In this document: one piece after another, positions 24,701-35,821 of the stretch
Layout: each line of letters begins with the position of its first letter
How positions within the stretch are numbered: position 1 is the first letter of the stretch
Assembly: GCA_963920705.1 (NCBI GenBank)
Contig: OY987234.1
Location: 21,843,794 to 21,907,793 of the forward strand
Direction: 5' to 3'
Length of the DNA: 64,000 bases
DNA from: Odiellus spinosus
Taxonomy: Eukaryota; Arthropoda; Arachnida; Opiliones; Phalangiidae
Notes under the pieces: generated by a model
What the model saw: the letters and a program-made list of their open reading frames with translations, nothing else
Databases searched by the model: none
Told to the model about the DNA's origin: nothing
Program-made: the position numbers and the translations under genes

Positions 24701-27700
24701 CCCTGTAAAAATACACCCCCTGTAAAAATACACCCCCTGTAAAAATACACCCCCTGTAAAAATACACCCCCTGTAAAAATACACCCCCTGTAAAAATACA
24801 CCCCCTGTAAAAATACACCCCCTGTAAAAATACACCCCCTGTAAAAATACACCCCCTGTAAAAATACACCCCCTGTAAAAATACACCCCCTGTAAAAAAA
24901 AACACCCCCTGTAAAAATACACCTCCTGTAAAAATACACCCCCTGTAAAAATACACCCCATGTAAAAATACACTCCCTGTAAAAATACACCCCCTGTAAA
25001 AATACACCCCCTGTAAAAATACACCCCCGTAAAAATACACCCCCGTAAAAATACACCCCCGTAAAAATACACCCCCTGTAAAAAAACACCCCCTGTAAAA
25101 ATACACCCCCTGTAAAATCGACCGACCGATAAATACACCCCCTGTAAAAACGACCGACCGATAAATACACCCCCTGTAAAAATACACCCTCTGTAAAAAC
25201 GACCGACCGATAAATACACCCCCTGTAAAAATACACCCCCTGTAAAAATACACCCCCTGTAATAATACACCCCCGGAAAAATACACCCCCTGTAACAATA
25301 CACCCCCTGTAAAAATACACCCCCTGTAAAAATACACCCCCTGTAAAAATACACCCCCTGTAAAAATACACCCCCTGTAAAAATACACCCCCTGTAAAAA
25401 TACACCCCCTGTAAAAATACACCCCCTGTAAAAATACACCCCCTGTAAAAATACACCCCCTGTAAAAATACACCCCCTGTAAAAATACACCCCCTGTAAA
25501 AATACACCCCCTGTAAAAATACACCCCCTGTAAAAATACACCCCCTGTAAAAATACACCCCCTGTAAAAATACACCCCCTGTAAAAATACACCCCCTGTA
25601 AAAATACACCCCCTGTAAAAATACACCCCCTGTAAAAATACACCCCTTGTAAAAATACACCCCCTGTAAAAATACACCCCCTGTAAAAATGCACCCCCTG
25701 TAAAAATACACCCCCTGTAAAAATACACTCCCTGTAAAAACGACCGACCGATAAATATACCCCCTGTAAAAACGACCGACCGATAAATACAATCCCTGTA
25801 AAAACGACCGACCGATAAATACACCCCCTGTAAAAACGACCGACCGATAAATACACCCCCTGTAAAAACGACCGACCGATAAATACACCCCCTGTAAAAA
25901 CGACCGACCGATAAATACACCCCCTGTAAAAACGACCGACCGATAAATACACCCCCTGTAAAAACAACCGACCGATAAATACACCCCCTGTAAAAACGAC
26001 CGACCGATAAATACACCCCCTGTAAAAATACACCCCCTGTAAAAACGACCGACCGATAAATACACCCCCTGTAAAAATACACCCCCTGTAAAAACGACCG
26101 ACCGATAAATACACCCCCTGTAAAAATACACCCCCTGTAAAAATACACCCCCTGTAAAAATACACCCCCTGTAAAAATACACCCCCTGTAAAAATACACC
26201 CCCTGTAAAAATACACCCCCTGTAAAAATACACCCCCTGTAAAAATACACCCCCTTTAAAAATACACCCCCAATAAAAATACACCCCCTGTAAAAATACA
26301 CCCCCTGTAAAAATACACCCCCGTAATTATACACCCCCTGTAAAATTACACCCCCTGTAAAATTACACCCCCTGTAAAAATACACCTCCTGTAAAAATAC
26401 ACCTCCTGTAAAAATACACCCCCTGTAAAAATACACCCCCTGTAAAAACGACCGACCGATAAATACACCCCCTGTTAAAACGACCGACCGATAAATACAC
26501 CCCCTGTAAAAATACACCCGCTGTAAAAATACATCCCCTGTAAAAATACACCCCCTGTAAAAATACACCCCCTGTAAAAATACACCCCCCGTAAAAATAC
26601 ACCCCCTGTAAAAATACACCCCCTGTAAAAATACACCCCCTGTAAAAATACACCCCCGTAATTATACACCCCCTGTAAAATTACACCCCCTGTAAAATTA
26701 CACCCCCTGTAAAAATACACCCCCTGTAAAAATACACCTCCTGTAAAAATACACCCCCTGTAAAAATACACCCCCTGTAAAAATACACCCCTGTAAAAAT
26801 ACACCCCTGTAAAAATACACCCCTGTAAAAATACACCCCCTGTAAAAATACACCCCCTGTAAAAAAACACCCCCTGTAAAAATACACCCCCTGTAAAAAT
26901 ACACCCCCTGTAAAAATACACCCCCTGTAAAAATACACCACCTATAAAAATACACCGCCTGTAAATATACACCCCCTGTAAAAATACACCCCCTGTAAAA
27001 TTACTCCCCCTGTAAAAATACACCCCCTGTAAAAATACACCTCCTGTAAAAACGACCGACCGATAAATACACCCCCTGTAAAAACGACCGACCGATAAAT
27101 ACACCCCCTGTAAAAACGACCGACCGATAAATACACCCCCTGTAAAAACGACCGACCGATAAATACACCCCCTGTAAAAACGACCGACCGATAAATACAC
27201 CCCCTGTAAAAACGACCGACCGATAAATACACCCCCTGTAAAAATACACCCCCTGTAAAAATACACTCCCTGTAAAAATACACCCCCTGTAAAAATACAC
27301 CCCCTGTAAAAATACACCCCCTGTAAAAATACACCCCCTGTAAAAATACACCCCCTGTAAAAATACACTCCCTGTAAAAATACACTCCCTGTAAAAATAC
27401 ACTCCCCGTAAAAATACACTCCCCGTAAAAATACACCCCCCGTAAAAAAACACCCCCTGTAAAAATACACTCCCTGTAAAAATACACTCCCTGTAAAAAT
27501 ACACTCCCTGTAAAAATACACCCCCCGTAAAAAAACACCCCCTGTAAAAAAACACCCCCTGTAAAAAAACACCCCCTGTAAAAATACACCCCCTGTAAAA
27601 ATACACCCCCTGTAAAAATACACCACCTATAAAAATACACCGCCTGTAAATATACACCCCCTGTAAAAATACACCCCCTGTAAAATTACACCCCCTGTAA

Positions 27701-30700
27701 AAATACACCCCCTGTAAAAATACACCCCCTGTAAAAATACACCCCCTGTAAAAATACACCCCCTGTAAAAATACACCCCCTGTAAAAATACACCCCCTGT
27801 AAAAATACACTCCCAGTAAAAATACACCCCCTGTAAAAATACACCCCCTGTAAAATTACACCCCCTGTAAAAATACACCCCCTGTAAAAACGACCGACCG
27901 ATAAATGCATCCCCTGTAAAAACGACCGACCGATAAATACACCCCCTGTAAAAACGACCGACCGATAAATACACCCCCTGTAAAAACGACCGACCGATAA
28001 ATACACCCCCTGTAAAAATACACCCCCTGTAAAAATACACCCCCTATAAAAATACACCCCTTGTAAAAATACACCCCCTGTAAAAATACACCCCCTGTAA
28101 AATTACACCCCCTGTAAAAACGACCGACCGATAAATACACCCCCTGTAAAAACGACCGACCGATAAATACACCCCCTGTAAAAATGACCGACCGATAAAT
28201 ACACCCCCTGTAAAAACGACCGACCGATAAATACACCCCCTGTAAAAACGACCGACCGATAAATACACCCCCAGTAAAAATACAATCCCTGTAAAAATAC
28301 ACTCCCTGTAAAAATACACCCCCTGTAAAAATACACCCCCTGTAAAAATACACCCCCTGTAAAATTACACCCCCTGTAAAAATACACCCCCTGTAAAAAT
28401 ACACCCCCTGTAAAAATACACCCCCTGTAAAAATACACCCCCTGTAAAAATACACCCCCTGTAAAAATACACCCCCTGTAAAAATACACCCCCTGTAAAA
28501 ATACGCCTCCTGTAAAAATACACCCACTGTAAAAATACACCCCCTGTAAAAATACACCCCCTGTAAAAATACACCCCCTGTAAAAACGACCGACCGATAA
28601 ATACACCCCCTGTAAAAACGACCGACCGATGAATACACCCCCTGTAAAAACGACCGACCGATAAATACACCCCCTGTAAAAATACACCCCCTGTAAAAAT
28701 ACACCCCCTGTAAAAATACACCCCCTGTAAATATACACCCCCTGTAAAAATACACCCCCTGTAAAATTACACCCCCTGTAAAAATACACCCCCTGTAAAA
28801 ATACACCCCCTGTAAAAACGACCGACCGATAAATACACCCCCTGTAAAAACGACCGACCGATAAATACACCCCCTGTAAAAACGACCGACCGATAAATAC
28901 ACCCCCTGTAAAAACGACCGACCGATAAATACACCCCCTGTAAAAACGACCGACCGATAAATACACCCCCTGTAAAAACGACCGACCGATAAATACACCC
29001 CCTGTAAAAACGACCGACCGATAAATACACCCCCTGTAAAAACGACCGACCGATAAATACACCCCCTGTAAAAATACACCCCCTGTAAAAATACACCCCC
29101 TGTAAAAATACACTCCCTGTAAAAATACACCCCCCGTAAAAATACACCCCCCGTAAAAATACACCCCCCGTAAAAATACACCCCCCGTAAAAATACACTC
29201 CCTGTAAAAATACACCCCCTGTAAAAATACACCCCCGTAAAAATACACCCCCCGTAAAAATACACCCCCCGTAAAAATACACCCCCTGTAAAAATACACC
29301 CCCCTGTAAAATTACACCCCCTGTAAAATACACCCCCTGTAAAAATACACCCCCCGTAAAAATACACCCCCCGTAAAAATACACCCCCTGTAAAAATACA
29401 CCCCCTGTAAAAATACACCCCCTGTAAAAATACACCCCCTGTAAAAATACACCCCCTGTAAAAATACACCCCCTGTAAAAATACACCCCCTGTAAAAATA
29501 CACCCCCTGTAAAAATACACCCCCTGTAAAAATACACCCCCTGTAAAAATACACCCCCTGTAAAAATACACCCCCTGTAAAAATACACCCCCTGTAAAAA
29601 TACACCCCCTGTAAAAATACACCCCCTGTAAAAATACACTCCCAGTAAAAATACACCCCCTGTAAAAATACACCCCCTGTAAAAATACACCCCCTGTAAA
29701 ATTACACCCCCTGTAAAAATACACCCCCTGTAAAAATACACCCCCTGTAAAAACGACCGACCGATAAATGCACCCCCTGTAAAAACGACCGACCGATAAA
29801 TACACCCCCTTAAAAACGACCGACCGATAAATACACCCCCTGTAAAAATACACCCCCTGTAAAAATACACCCCCTGTAAAAATACACCCCCTGTAAATTT
29901 ACACCCCCTGTAAATTTACACCCCCTGTAAAAACGACCGACCGATAAATACACCCCCTGTAAAAACGACCGACCGATAAATACACCCCCTGTAAAAAAAC
30001 ACCGCCTGTAAAAATACACCCCCTGTAAAAATACACCCCCTGTAAAAATACACCCCCTGTAAAAATACACCCCCTATAAAAATACACCGCCTGTAAATAT
30101 ACACCCCCTGTAAAAATACCCCCCCTGTAAAATTACTCCCCCTGTAAAAATACACCCCCTGTAAAAACGACCGACCGATAAATACACCCCCTGTAAAAAC
30201 GACCGACCGATAAATACACCCCCTGTAAAAACGACCGACCGATAAATACACCCCCTGTAAAAACGACCGACCGATAAATACACCCCCTGTAAAAACGACC
30301 GACCGATAAATACACCCCCTGTAAAAATACACCCCCTGTAAAAATACACTCCCTGTAAAAATACACCCCCTGTAAAAATACACCCCCTGTAAAAATACAC
30401 CCCCTGTAAAAATACACCCCCTGTAAAAATACACCCCCTGTAAAAATACACCCCCTGTAAAAATACACCCCCTGTAAAAATACACCCCCTGTAAAAATAC
30501 ACCCCCTGTAAAAATACACTCCCCGTAAAAATACACTCCCCGTAAAAATACACCCCCCGTAAAAAAACACCCCCCGTAAAAATACACTCCCTGTAAAAAT
30601 ACACTCCCTGTAAAAATACACCCCCCGTAAAAAAAAACCCCTGTAAAAAAACACCCCCTGTAAAAATACACCCCCTGTAAAAATACACCCCCTGTAAAAA

Positions 30701-31030
30701 TACACCCCCTGTAAAAATACACCGCCTGTAAAAATACACCGCCTGTAAATATACACCCCCTGTAAAAATACACCCCCTGTAAAATTACACCCCCTGTAAA
30801 AATACACCCCCTGTAAAAATACACCCCCTGTAAAAATACACCCCCTGTAAAAATACACCCCCTGTAAAAATACACCCCCTGTAAAAATACACCCCCTGTA
30901 AAAATACACCCCCTGTAAAAATACACCCCCTGTAAAAATACACCCCCTGTAAAAATACACCCCCTGTAAAAATACACCCCCTGTAAAAATACACCCCCTG
31001 TAAAAATACACTCCCAGTAAAAATACACCC
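24700..31030 (-). repeat. Large direct duplication inside the satellite, unit 2 (approximate ends)
   Basis: Partners of the unit 1 anchors lie at 24892, 25292, 25683, 26474 and 30745. The unit lacks about 345 bp present in unit 1 around 18790-19140, which explains the change of offset. Over several kilobases the units differ by only a few bases. One example is an extra four-C monomer near 26820, which shifts the offset by 1 bp. Confidence 0.85.
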
Positions 31031-31036
31031 CCTGTA

Positions 31037-32464
31037 ATTGGGAAGCAATTGCAGCCTATTAATTCACCTTATATTTTTACAATCTAACTTTCGCTCTGTT
31101 ACCTCGAATCGAGTGAACCAAGCCCTGGTCGGACCATACTTATAAATAATCCGGAGGGAAATCTGTTATCATTGACCCGTATAATATAAAACAACATAGA
31201 GAGTTTAAAGAAATTAAAAAAATTAAAGGGTTTTTTCCGCAAATGTATTATTTTTCGAACAGAAACAATGAAAAGGCAGTATTTTTGCTTTACAGAAGAG
31301 AAAACTGAAAGAGGAGAAATAAATCGTACGATATTTGCGTAGTCGGTTTACAACCGCGTTGGAATGCGGGGAATCTCGCTAAAAATAGAATAATAATTGG
31401 TGACCAGAAGAAGTCAGGTGACAAAATCCTGACAAAATCGATTTTGGCGGGAATTATAGTCCTATTATCCCCCTATACGCCATGCCCATCTCTCGGCATC
31501 TTGACGTTACCCAAACTTCCCGTTATGTAACTTCTGTCGCTACTTTCGGAAAACTCTATTCCCTCTCTTCAATCTCTACAAGAGAGAGGGAAAAAGTATT
31601 CAACACCCCACCCTAGACTATAACCGTAGAGATACGAGGGTATTTCCGCCATTGGTTTTGGTCTAGAGTGATAGTAAGAAGAGTGAAGTTAGAAAGAGGG
31701 AGGATAGATACGGGTGGGGGGAAGTAACGCACCTGTTGCGAGACTGCCAGTAAAACTCTAGTCTAGGGTCAATTATCGTTCGCGGGCGACCAACCCAAAC
31801 GTGAAAAAGTCGTCCAGTAACTGTTTGAACTAGTTTGAAATTTCGCGCAACTTGTTTTGCTACAGTTTCTGTTTTTACTTCCAGGCCCTAAAGTACTTTT
31901 TTTTTCTTCTTGTAGGGAATAGACGGTCGTTGAAAAAGGTTAATAACGCATCCTGTTCTCAATATCACAGTCGGCTTGACGCTCGAGTTTGACTCTACGG
32001 AGAGTTCGTTACGATAGGAATAAAAAAATTGGTTCGTGAGGATGTTAGGAATTAAAAATTAACTCGAGAGCTAGTTAGGATTTTAACGTTAAAAGTCTTA
32101 TTCAATTTCCATTGATAAGCGAGTTTTTATATCAACTAAACGCTAAAACTAGGATAGAGAGGTTTAGAGCGGCAGTAGTCGCGGATACTCGAGATGTAGT
32201 AGTTGCAGTCGTTCTGGCGTTTCCAATTTCATCTCGGTGCGTGCGATATTTACGACGCGTAAATAAGTTTCAATATTGAAACGAATTTTATTTACCGCGA
32301 ATTTTTGTATATTTAATGATAATATAGATAATTTTAAACGAACCATGCCCTTACGCGAATATATTTCGTTAAAACCCGCGTCAAAATTACGCGAATCTAA
32401 ATTTACGATAAGGGTGTCTCGGTAAACGAAAGAAAAATCACATCGCGCCCGACACTCAATCGAG
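31037..32464. promoter_or_regulatory. 5' flank of the ZIP transporter gene
   Basis: Single-copy-looking sequence from the satellite end to the ZIP start codon. It must contain the promoter and 5' UTR. I recognise no defined promoter element. A GAGAGAGGGA-type purine tract lies at about 31580-31595, and another purine tract near 31690. There is no coding evidence. Confidence 0.4.
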
Positions 32465-35400
32465 ATGGATCTACTTTGGGCCCAACTAGTCTCCCTTTTA
32501 TTATTATTTACCAGCATGTTGGTAATTTTCATGTTACCATATTGCGTATTATCACGTAAACCGAGCGCTTTCCAAGGTCCTAAATACGCCGTTGGTCTCA
32601 GTTTGGCTAACTGTTTATCGGCTGGAGTCTTTTTGGCGACGTTTTTCGTCGGGTTGCTACCGGAAGTGAGACACTTGTTCAACGAAATCCAACGAGAAAC
32701 CAAATTTCCATTGACCGAAACGGTGATCTTTTCCGGTTTCTTTCTATCGTTGTTCACGGAACAGGCGGCTTTGGCTTATAAAGAAAGAGGCGCCAAAATT
32801 GCAGCGAAACGCCGGAAGTTCGGACAGGATGGTTTGAGCGTGGTAGATTCGCCGACGATCAAGGAATCGCGTTTCGCGAGTTCGTCGTCGGAACCAGAAG
32901 ACGAGTGCGATTTCGAGAAAGGAAAGGCGGCGGAAAAAGTACAAAATCATCATTCCCATCATCTTCATCACGAGAGCGAACATCATCCAGGAAACGGGCA
33001 TCATAATCATGGACACGCTCATCAACACGGACATAGTCACGCGGCCGAGTGGTCCAATCTCTTGTCGGCCAAAGAGTCAGGTTTTCGTCTCTTCATCTTG
33101 CTAGTGGCCTTAGGAGTGCATTCTATTTTCGAAGGACTAGCGTTGGGGTTACAAAGGAACGCCCAAATGCTTTTCAGTCTCTTTGTCGGGGTGGCAGTTC
33201 ACGAATTATTAGTGGCCTTTGCCTTGGGAGTGTCTGTCGCCAAGAACAGGATGTCAACGGCGGCGACCGTGAAATTAGGAGTTCTTTTCGCCGCCAGTAT
33301 ACCATTTGGACAGGTAAATAAGTTTTACTTTTTGATTACAGAGTTAAATATAGACCGAGTTGGGAAGAGAAGTGACGTGACGTGACTTCGCACTAGCTGG
33401 AAAGTTCCTAGAAATAAATGAGAACAGAAGGGTTTAAAAGTCCGGGTCGACCGGGATAAGCATTCAATCTATTTGATGAAAAACAAAACAGATCACGTGA
33501 TCACTTGATCAGATTACGTGGTTCTTTTCCCTATTCACTCTGTTCAAGGTCACGGGGCGGGGTGATATTGTACACCTTTTTTAAAGCGCTTCTTTGAAAT
33601 AATCATTATTAAAACTAAAAACAATATTTTGGGTGTTGTTTCCCTTTAAACACGTGTGTTGTTCTTTTCCTATGATTATATTAACAATTACAAGAGAAAT
33701 AGATTCCTCGAGATGTAATATACAACAATGATTCCTTTATAAAAATCAAATAACATATCCTTTAGACTCTGCCGTCTTAGCGAGCAGGTGGTTTCGTTAT
33801 TGTCTATTATCTAGTGTCGACCACCGTGAATATGCGCAGCTGCCCCTTATCAAATTAAATCCTACATTAAAAATTATTTAAAAAGAGTATAGAGGTGTGT
33901 ATTGGCCAAATATAATTTTAACACAGTCTTTTCTGAAAGAGTTATAAGTGCTATCATAAGTTTCTGATTCTAAGTTACTAACTTCAGTACTTGGTAAAGA
34001 TGAGACTGAAAAGCAACAAAAATAGCTTTTAAGTAGAATCTGTTTGTTATATTATCATCTATTGGCGGATTTAGCCCTGACGATCTAGAAAGCTAACACC
34101 TATTTCTAACAAACATGGTAAAAATCAATTACTCTAGGTATCCGAGTCATACAAGGGTAGATAAATTTACCAAGGCTTAAGGCGCGTTTCAATTAAATGT
34201 ATTTTTGGCCAAGAAACCAGCTTTTGTTTCAAAATATTTTTACTTAAAACATCATCATAAACTTATGGTTTTATTCGTGTTCGCGGAAAGCCCCTGAGAT
34301 GTTTTTGAGAGTGATATTTGGAGGTCTCTTTGTCTAATCTCAAACTCATAAACACGAGAAAATAAAAAAAGTTTTGAAATATATATAGATATATAATAGA
34401 TAACCGGGCGTAGTGTGTTGAAAGAAGTCCAGCTTATCTAGCTTATTTTGTCGCTAATCTACCACATTTCACGAGTTCGGAGGCCTAAAAGACTGTCGAA
34501 ATTTAACCGTCAGACTAATACAAAATATACAAGAAATAATATAAAAAGCGACCTTCGAATTGTATAAATTAAAAGCTAGCAAAGAAAATTTGGTAAAACA
34601 GTCAAAATATTTGATATTGATTTTATCAATAGTCTAAATCGAAACGATATGCAGACAAATGATGATACCATAAGATTTCCAAAGTCTGACACGCAATCTG
34701 CAACTAGATTAAGGTCTCGGCAAGTTGATCTCTCGAATAGAATCAACAGAAATTTAAAAAATCCCGAGACTATGACGTCTGTTTTACTTTTCATTTCAAC
34801 CAAAGAAACCAGCTTCTATCCAATAAGGAAAATCGACAAAATTGGTCAATTGTAACAGAATTCGACCAAAAATCAAATGAAATAACAGACTAAAATTTAA
34901 AATACCGTTTTCATTTGATCTATTTCGTCGAATTCTGTAGAAATTTGCCACAATTTAACATTTTTGAGCAAATTAGTCGATTTTTTATAATTCAGTAGAC
35001 GCGATAGCGTGTAACGTTATGAACCTACGATCAAGTATAATGCATTTTCAATTTCCTTAAACTCTATGAAATGAAATGGAACTCCGACGTTTAAACAATT
35101 GCGTTTTGAAATCTCATATGCTTTTGATATTATAAAGATACGTTACATTTATAATATATTCTAAAAACTATAGTAAGGGGTTGTACTTAGACTACGAGAC
35201 TTTTTCTATTGTCCTAAAATTCAGCGGAGCATATAGCTTCAAAGTTTGAATAAAAAGAGAAGAGGGAAATGTAAATTACCAAATGTCGGCTGACTATCTT
35301 TGAATTCGTTTCGCCTAATTTATTTTCTACTCGCGTATTTTTTATTACTTACGTAACTCTTTTTATATCCTATTTAGGTAATTGGTTATATCGTAGCCAT

Positions 35401-35647
35401 CTCGGGAGGTCAATCGACGTCTGGAAAGTTGGCCAACGCCATTTTACAAGGATTGGCAGCCGGAACTTTCATTCACGTGACATTTTTAGAAGTGATACCG
35501 TCGGAATTCAACGACAGTGACGATGGAGAGGACGGAGAAGCGACACCACATCGATTCTTGAAACTTCTCTTCCTGCTATTAGGGTTTCTATTACTTCTGG
35601 GTTGCACAGTCGGACTTCAATATGCGATGCCAAATCACGTGCATTGA
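32465..35647 (+). CDS. ZIP-family zinc transporter (SLC39A1/2/3-like)
   Basis: Two exons, 32465-33313 and 35378-35647, joined in phase 0 (donor GTAAAT, acceptor TATTTAG), encode 372 residues. ZIP proteins move Zn2+ (and related divalent metals) into the cytosol across the plasma or organelle membrane. Eight hydrophobic segments are visible: about 5-28, 42-65, 84-105, 208-230, 234-258, 267-292, 308-332 and 345-365. The metal-site motifs sit in TM4 (HSIFEGLALG, His219 and Glu223) and TM5 (HELLVAFALG, His246 and Glu247). The cytosolic loop between TM3 and TM4 (about 161-192) holds more than a dozen histidines, typical of the family. The length is close to that of human ZIP1-3 (about 310-325) with a longer loop. 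The ATG is the first in frame with TM1. The family call is certain; the exact paralogue is not. Confidence 0.93.
33314..35377 (+). other. ZIP intron with a family E repeat fragment
   Basis: A 2064-bp GT-AG intron. It contains no exon I can recognise. Part of a foldback repeat (family E) lies at about 34769-34991, with TGACGTCTG at its left end. Confidence 0.8.
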
Positions 35648-35815
35648 TGACGCCAAAAATAATCAAATGTTAATCAAAATCTAGTCGAAAATATAGAAAT
35701 ATGTATATATATATTTAAAAGAAGTTAAATTTTGGTCATAAAAGCGTGAAAATAATGTTATCAAGTACACATTGGGAGGCAAAGACATCCTAAACCCGTC
35801 CTTGCTTAGTTTCAA

Positions 35816-35821
35816 AATAAA
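35816..35821 (+). terminator. Likely poly(A) signal of the ZIP gene
   Basis: AATAAA 169 nt after the stop codon, on the sense strand. Further AATAAA words follow at about 35911 and 35922. Use of any one is inferred. Confidence 0.4.

Larger units (their letters stand above)
17297..31036 (-). repeat. Satellite III, minus-orientation arm with 17-bp and 32-bp monomers
   Basis: About 13.7 kb of the complement TGTAAAAATACACCCCC. It is interspersed with blocks of a 32-bp form, in which CGACCGACCGATAAA precedes TACACCCCCTG. Monomer variants (CACTCCC, CACCTCC, CCCCCGTAAA, AAATTACAC, GTAAATATAC) recur in the same order at several spacings, including about 3.1 kb and 6.18 kb. The array ends abruptly at TGTAATTGGG (31034-31043). 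Minus-strand open frames up to 775 codons are repeat artefacts. Confidence 0.96.

Noticed and set aside
12136..31036. CRISPR-like array
   Set aside because: Repeats are directly adjacent without unique spacers, and the surrounding genes are spliced metazoan genes.
14054..31036. Telomeric repeat tract
   Set aside because: A 17-bp unit with G5 is unlike any animal telomere repeat I know, the array is internal with genes on both sides, and it switches strand.
12362..31048. Long open reading frames (up to 775 codons) with 17- or 22-residue periods on both strands
   Set aside because: Unit lengths of 22, 17 and 32 bp are not multiples of three and contain no stop in the open strand, so every frame stays open. 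Frames overlap each other, and unit-length variants do not respect codons. They are tandem-repeat artefacts.
32744..33040. Minus-strand open frame rich in Met
   Set aside because: It is the shadow of the His-rich loop of the ZIP transporter on the plus strand.
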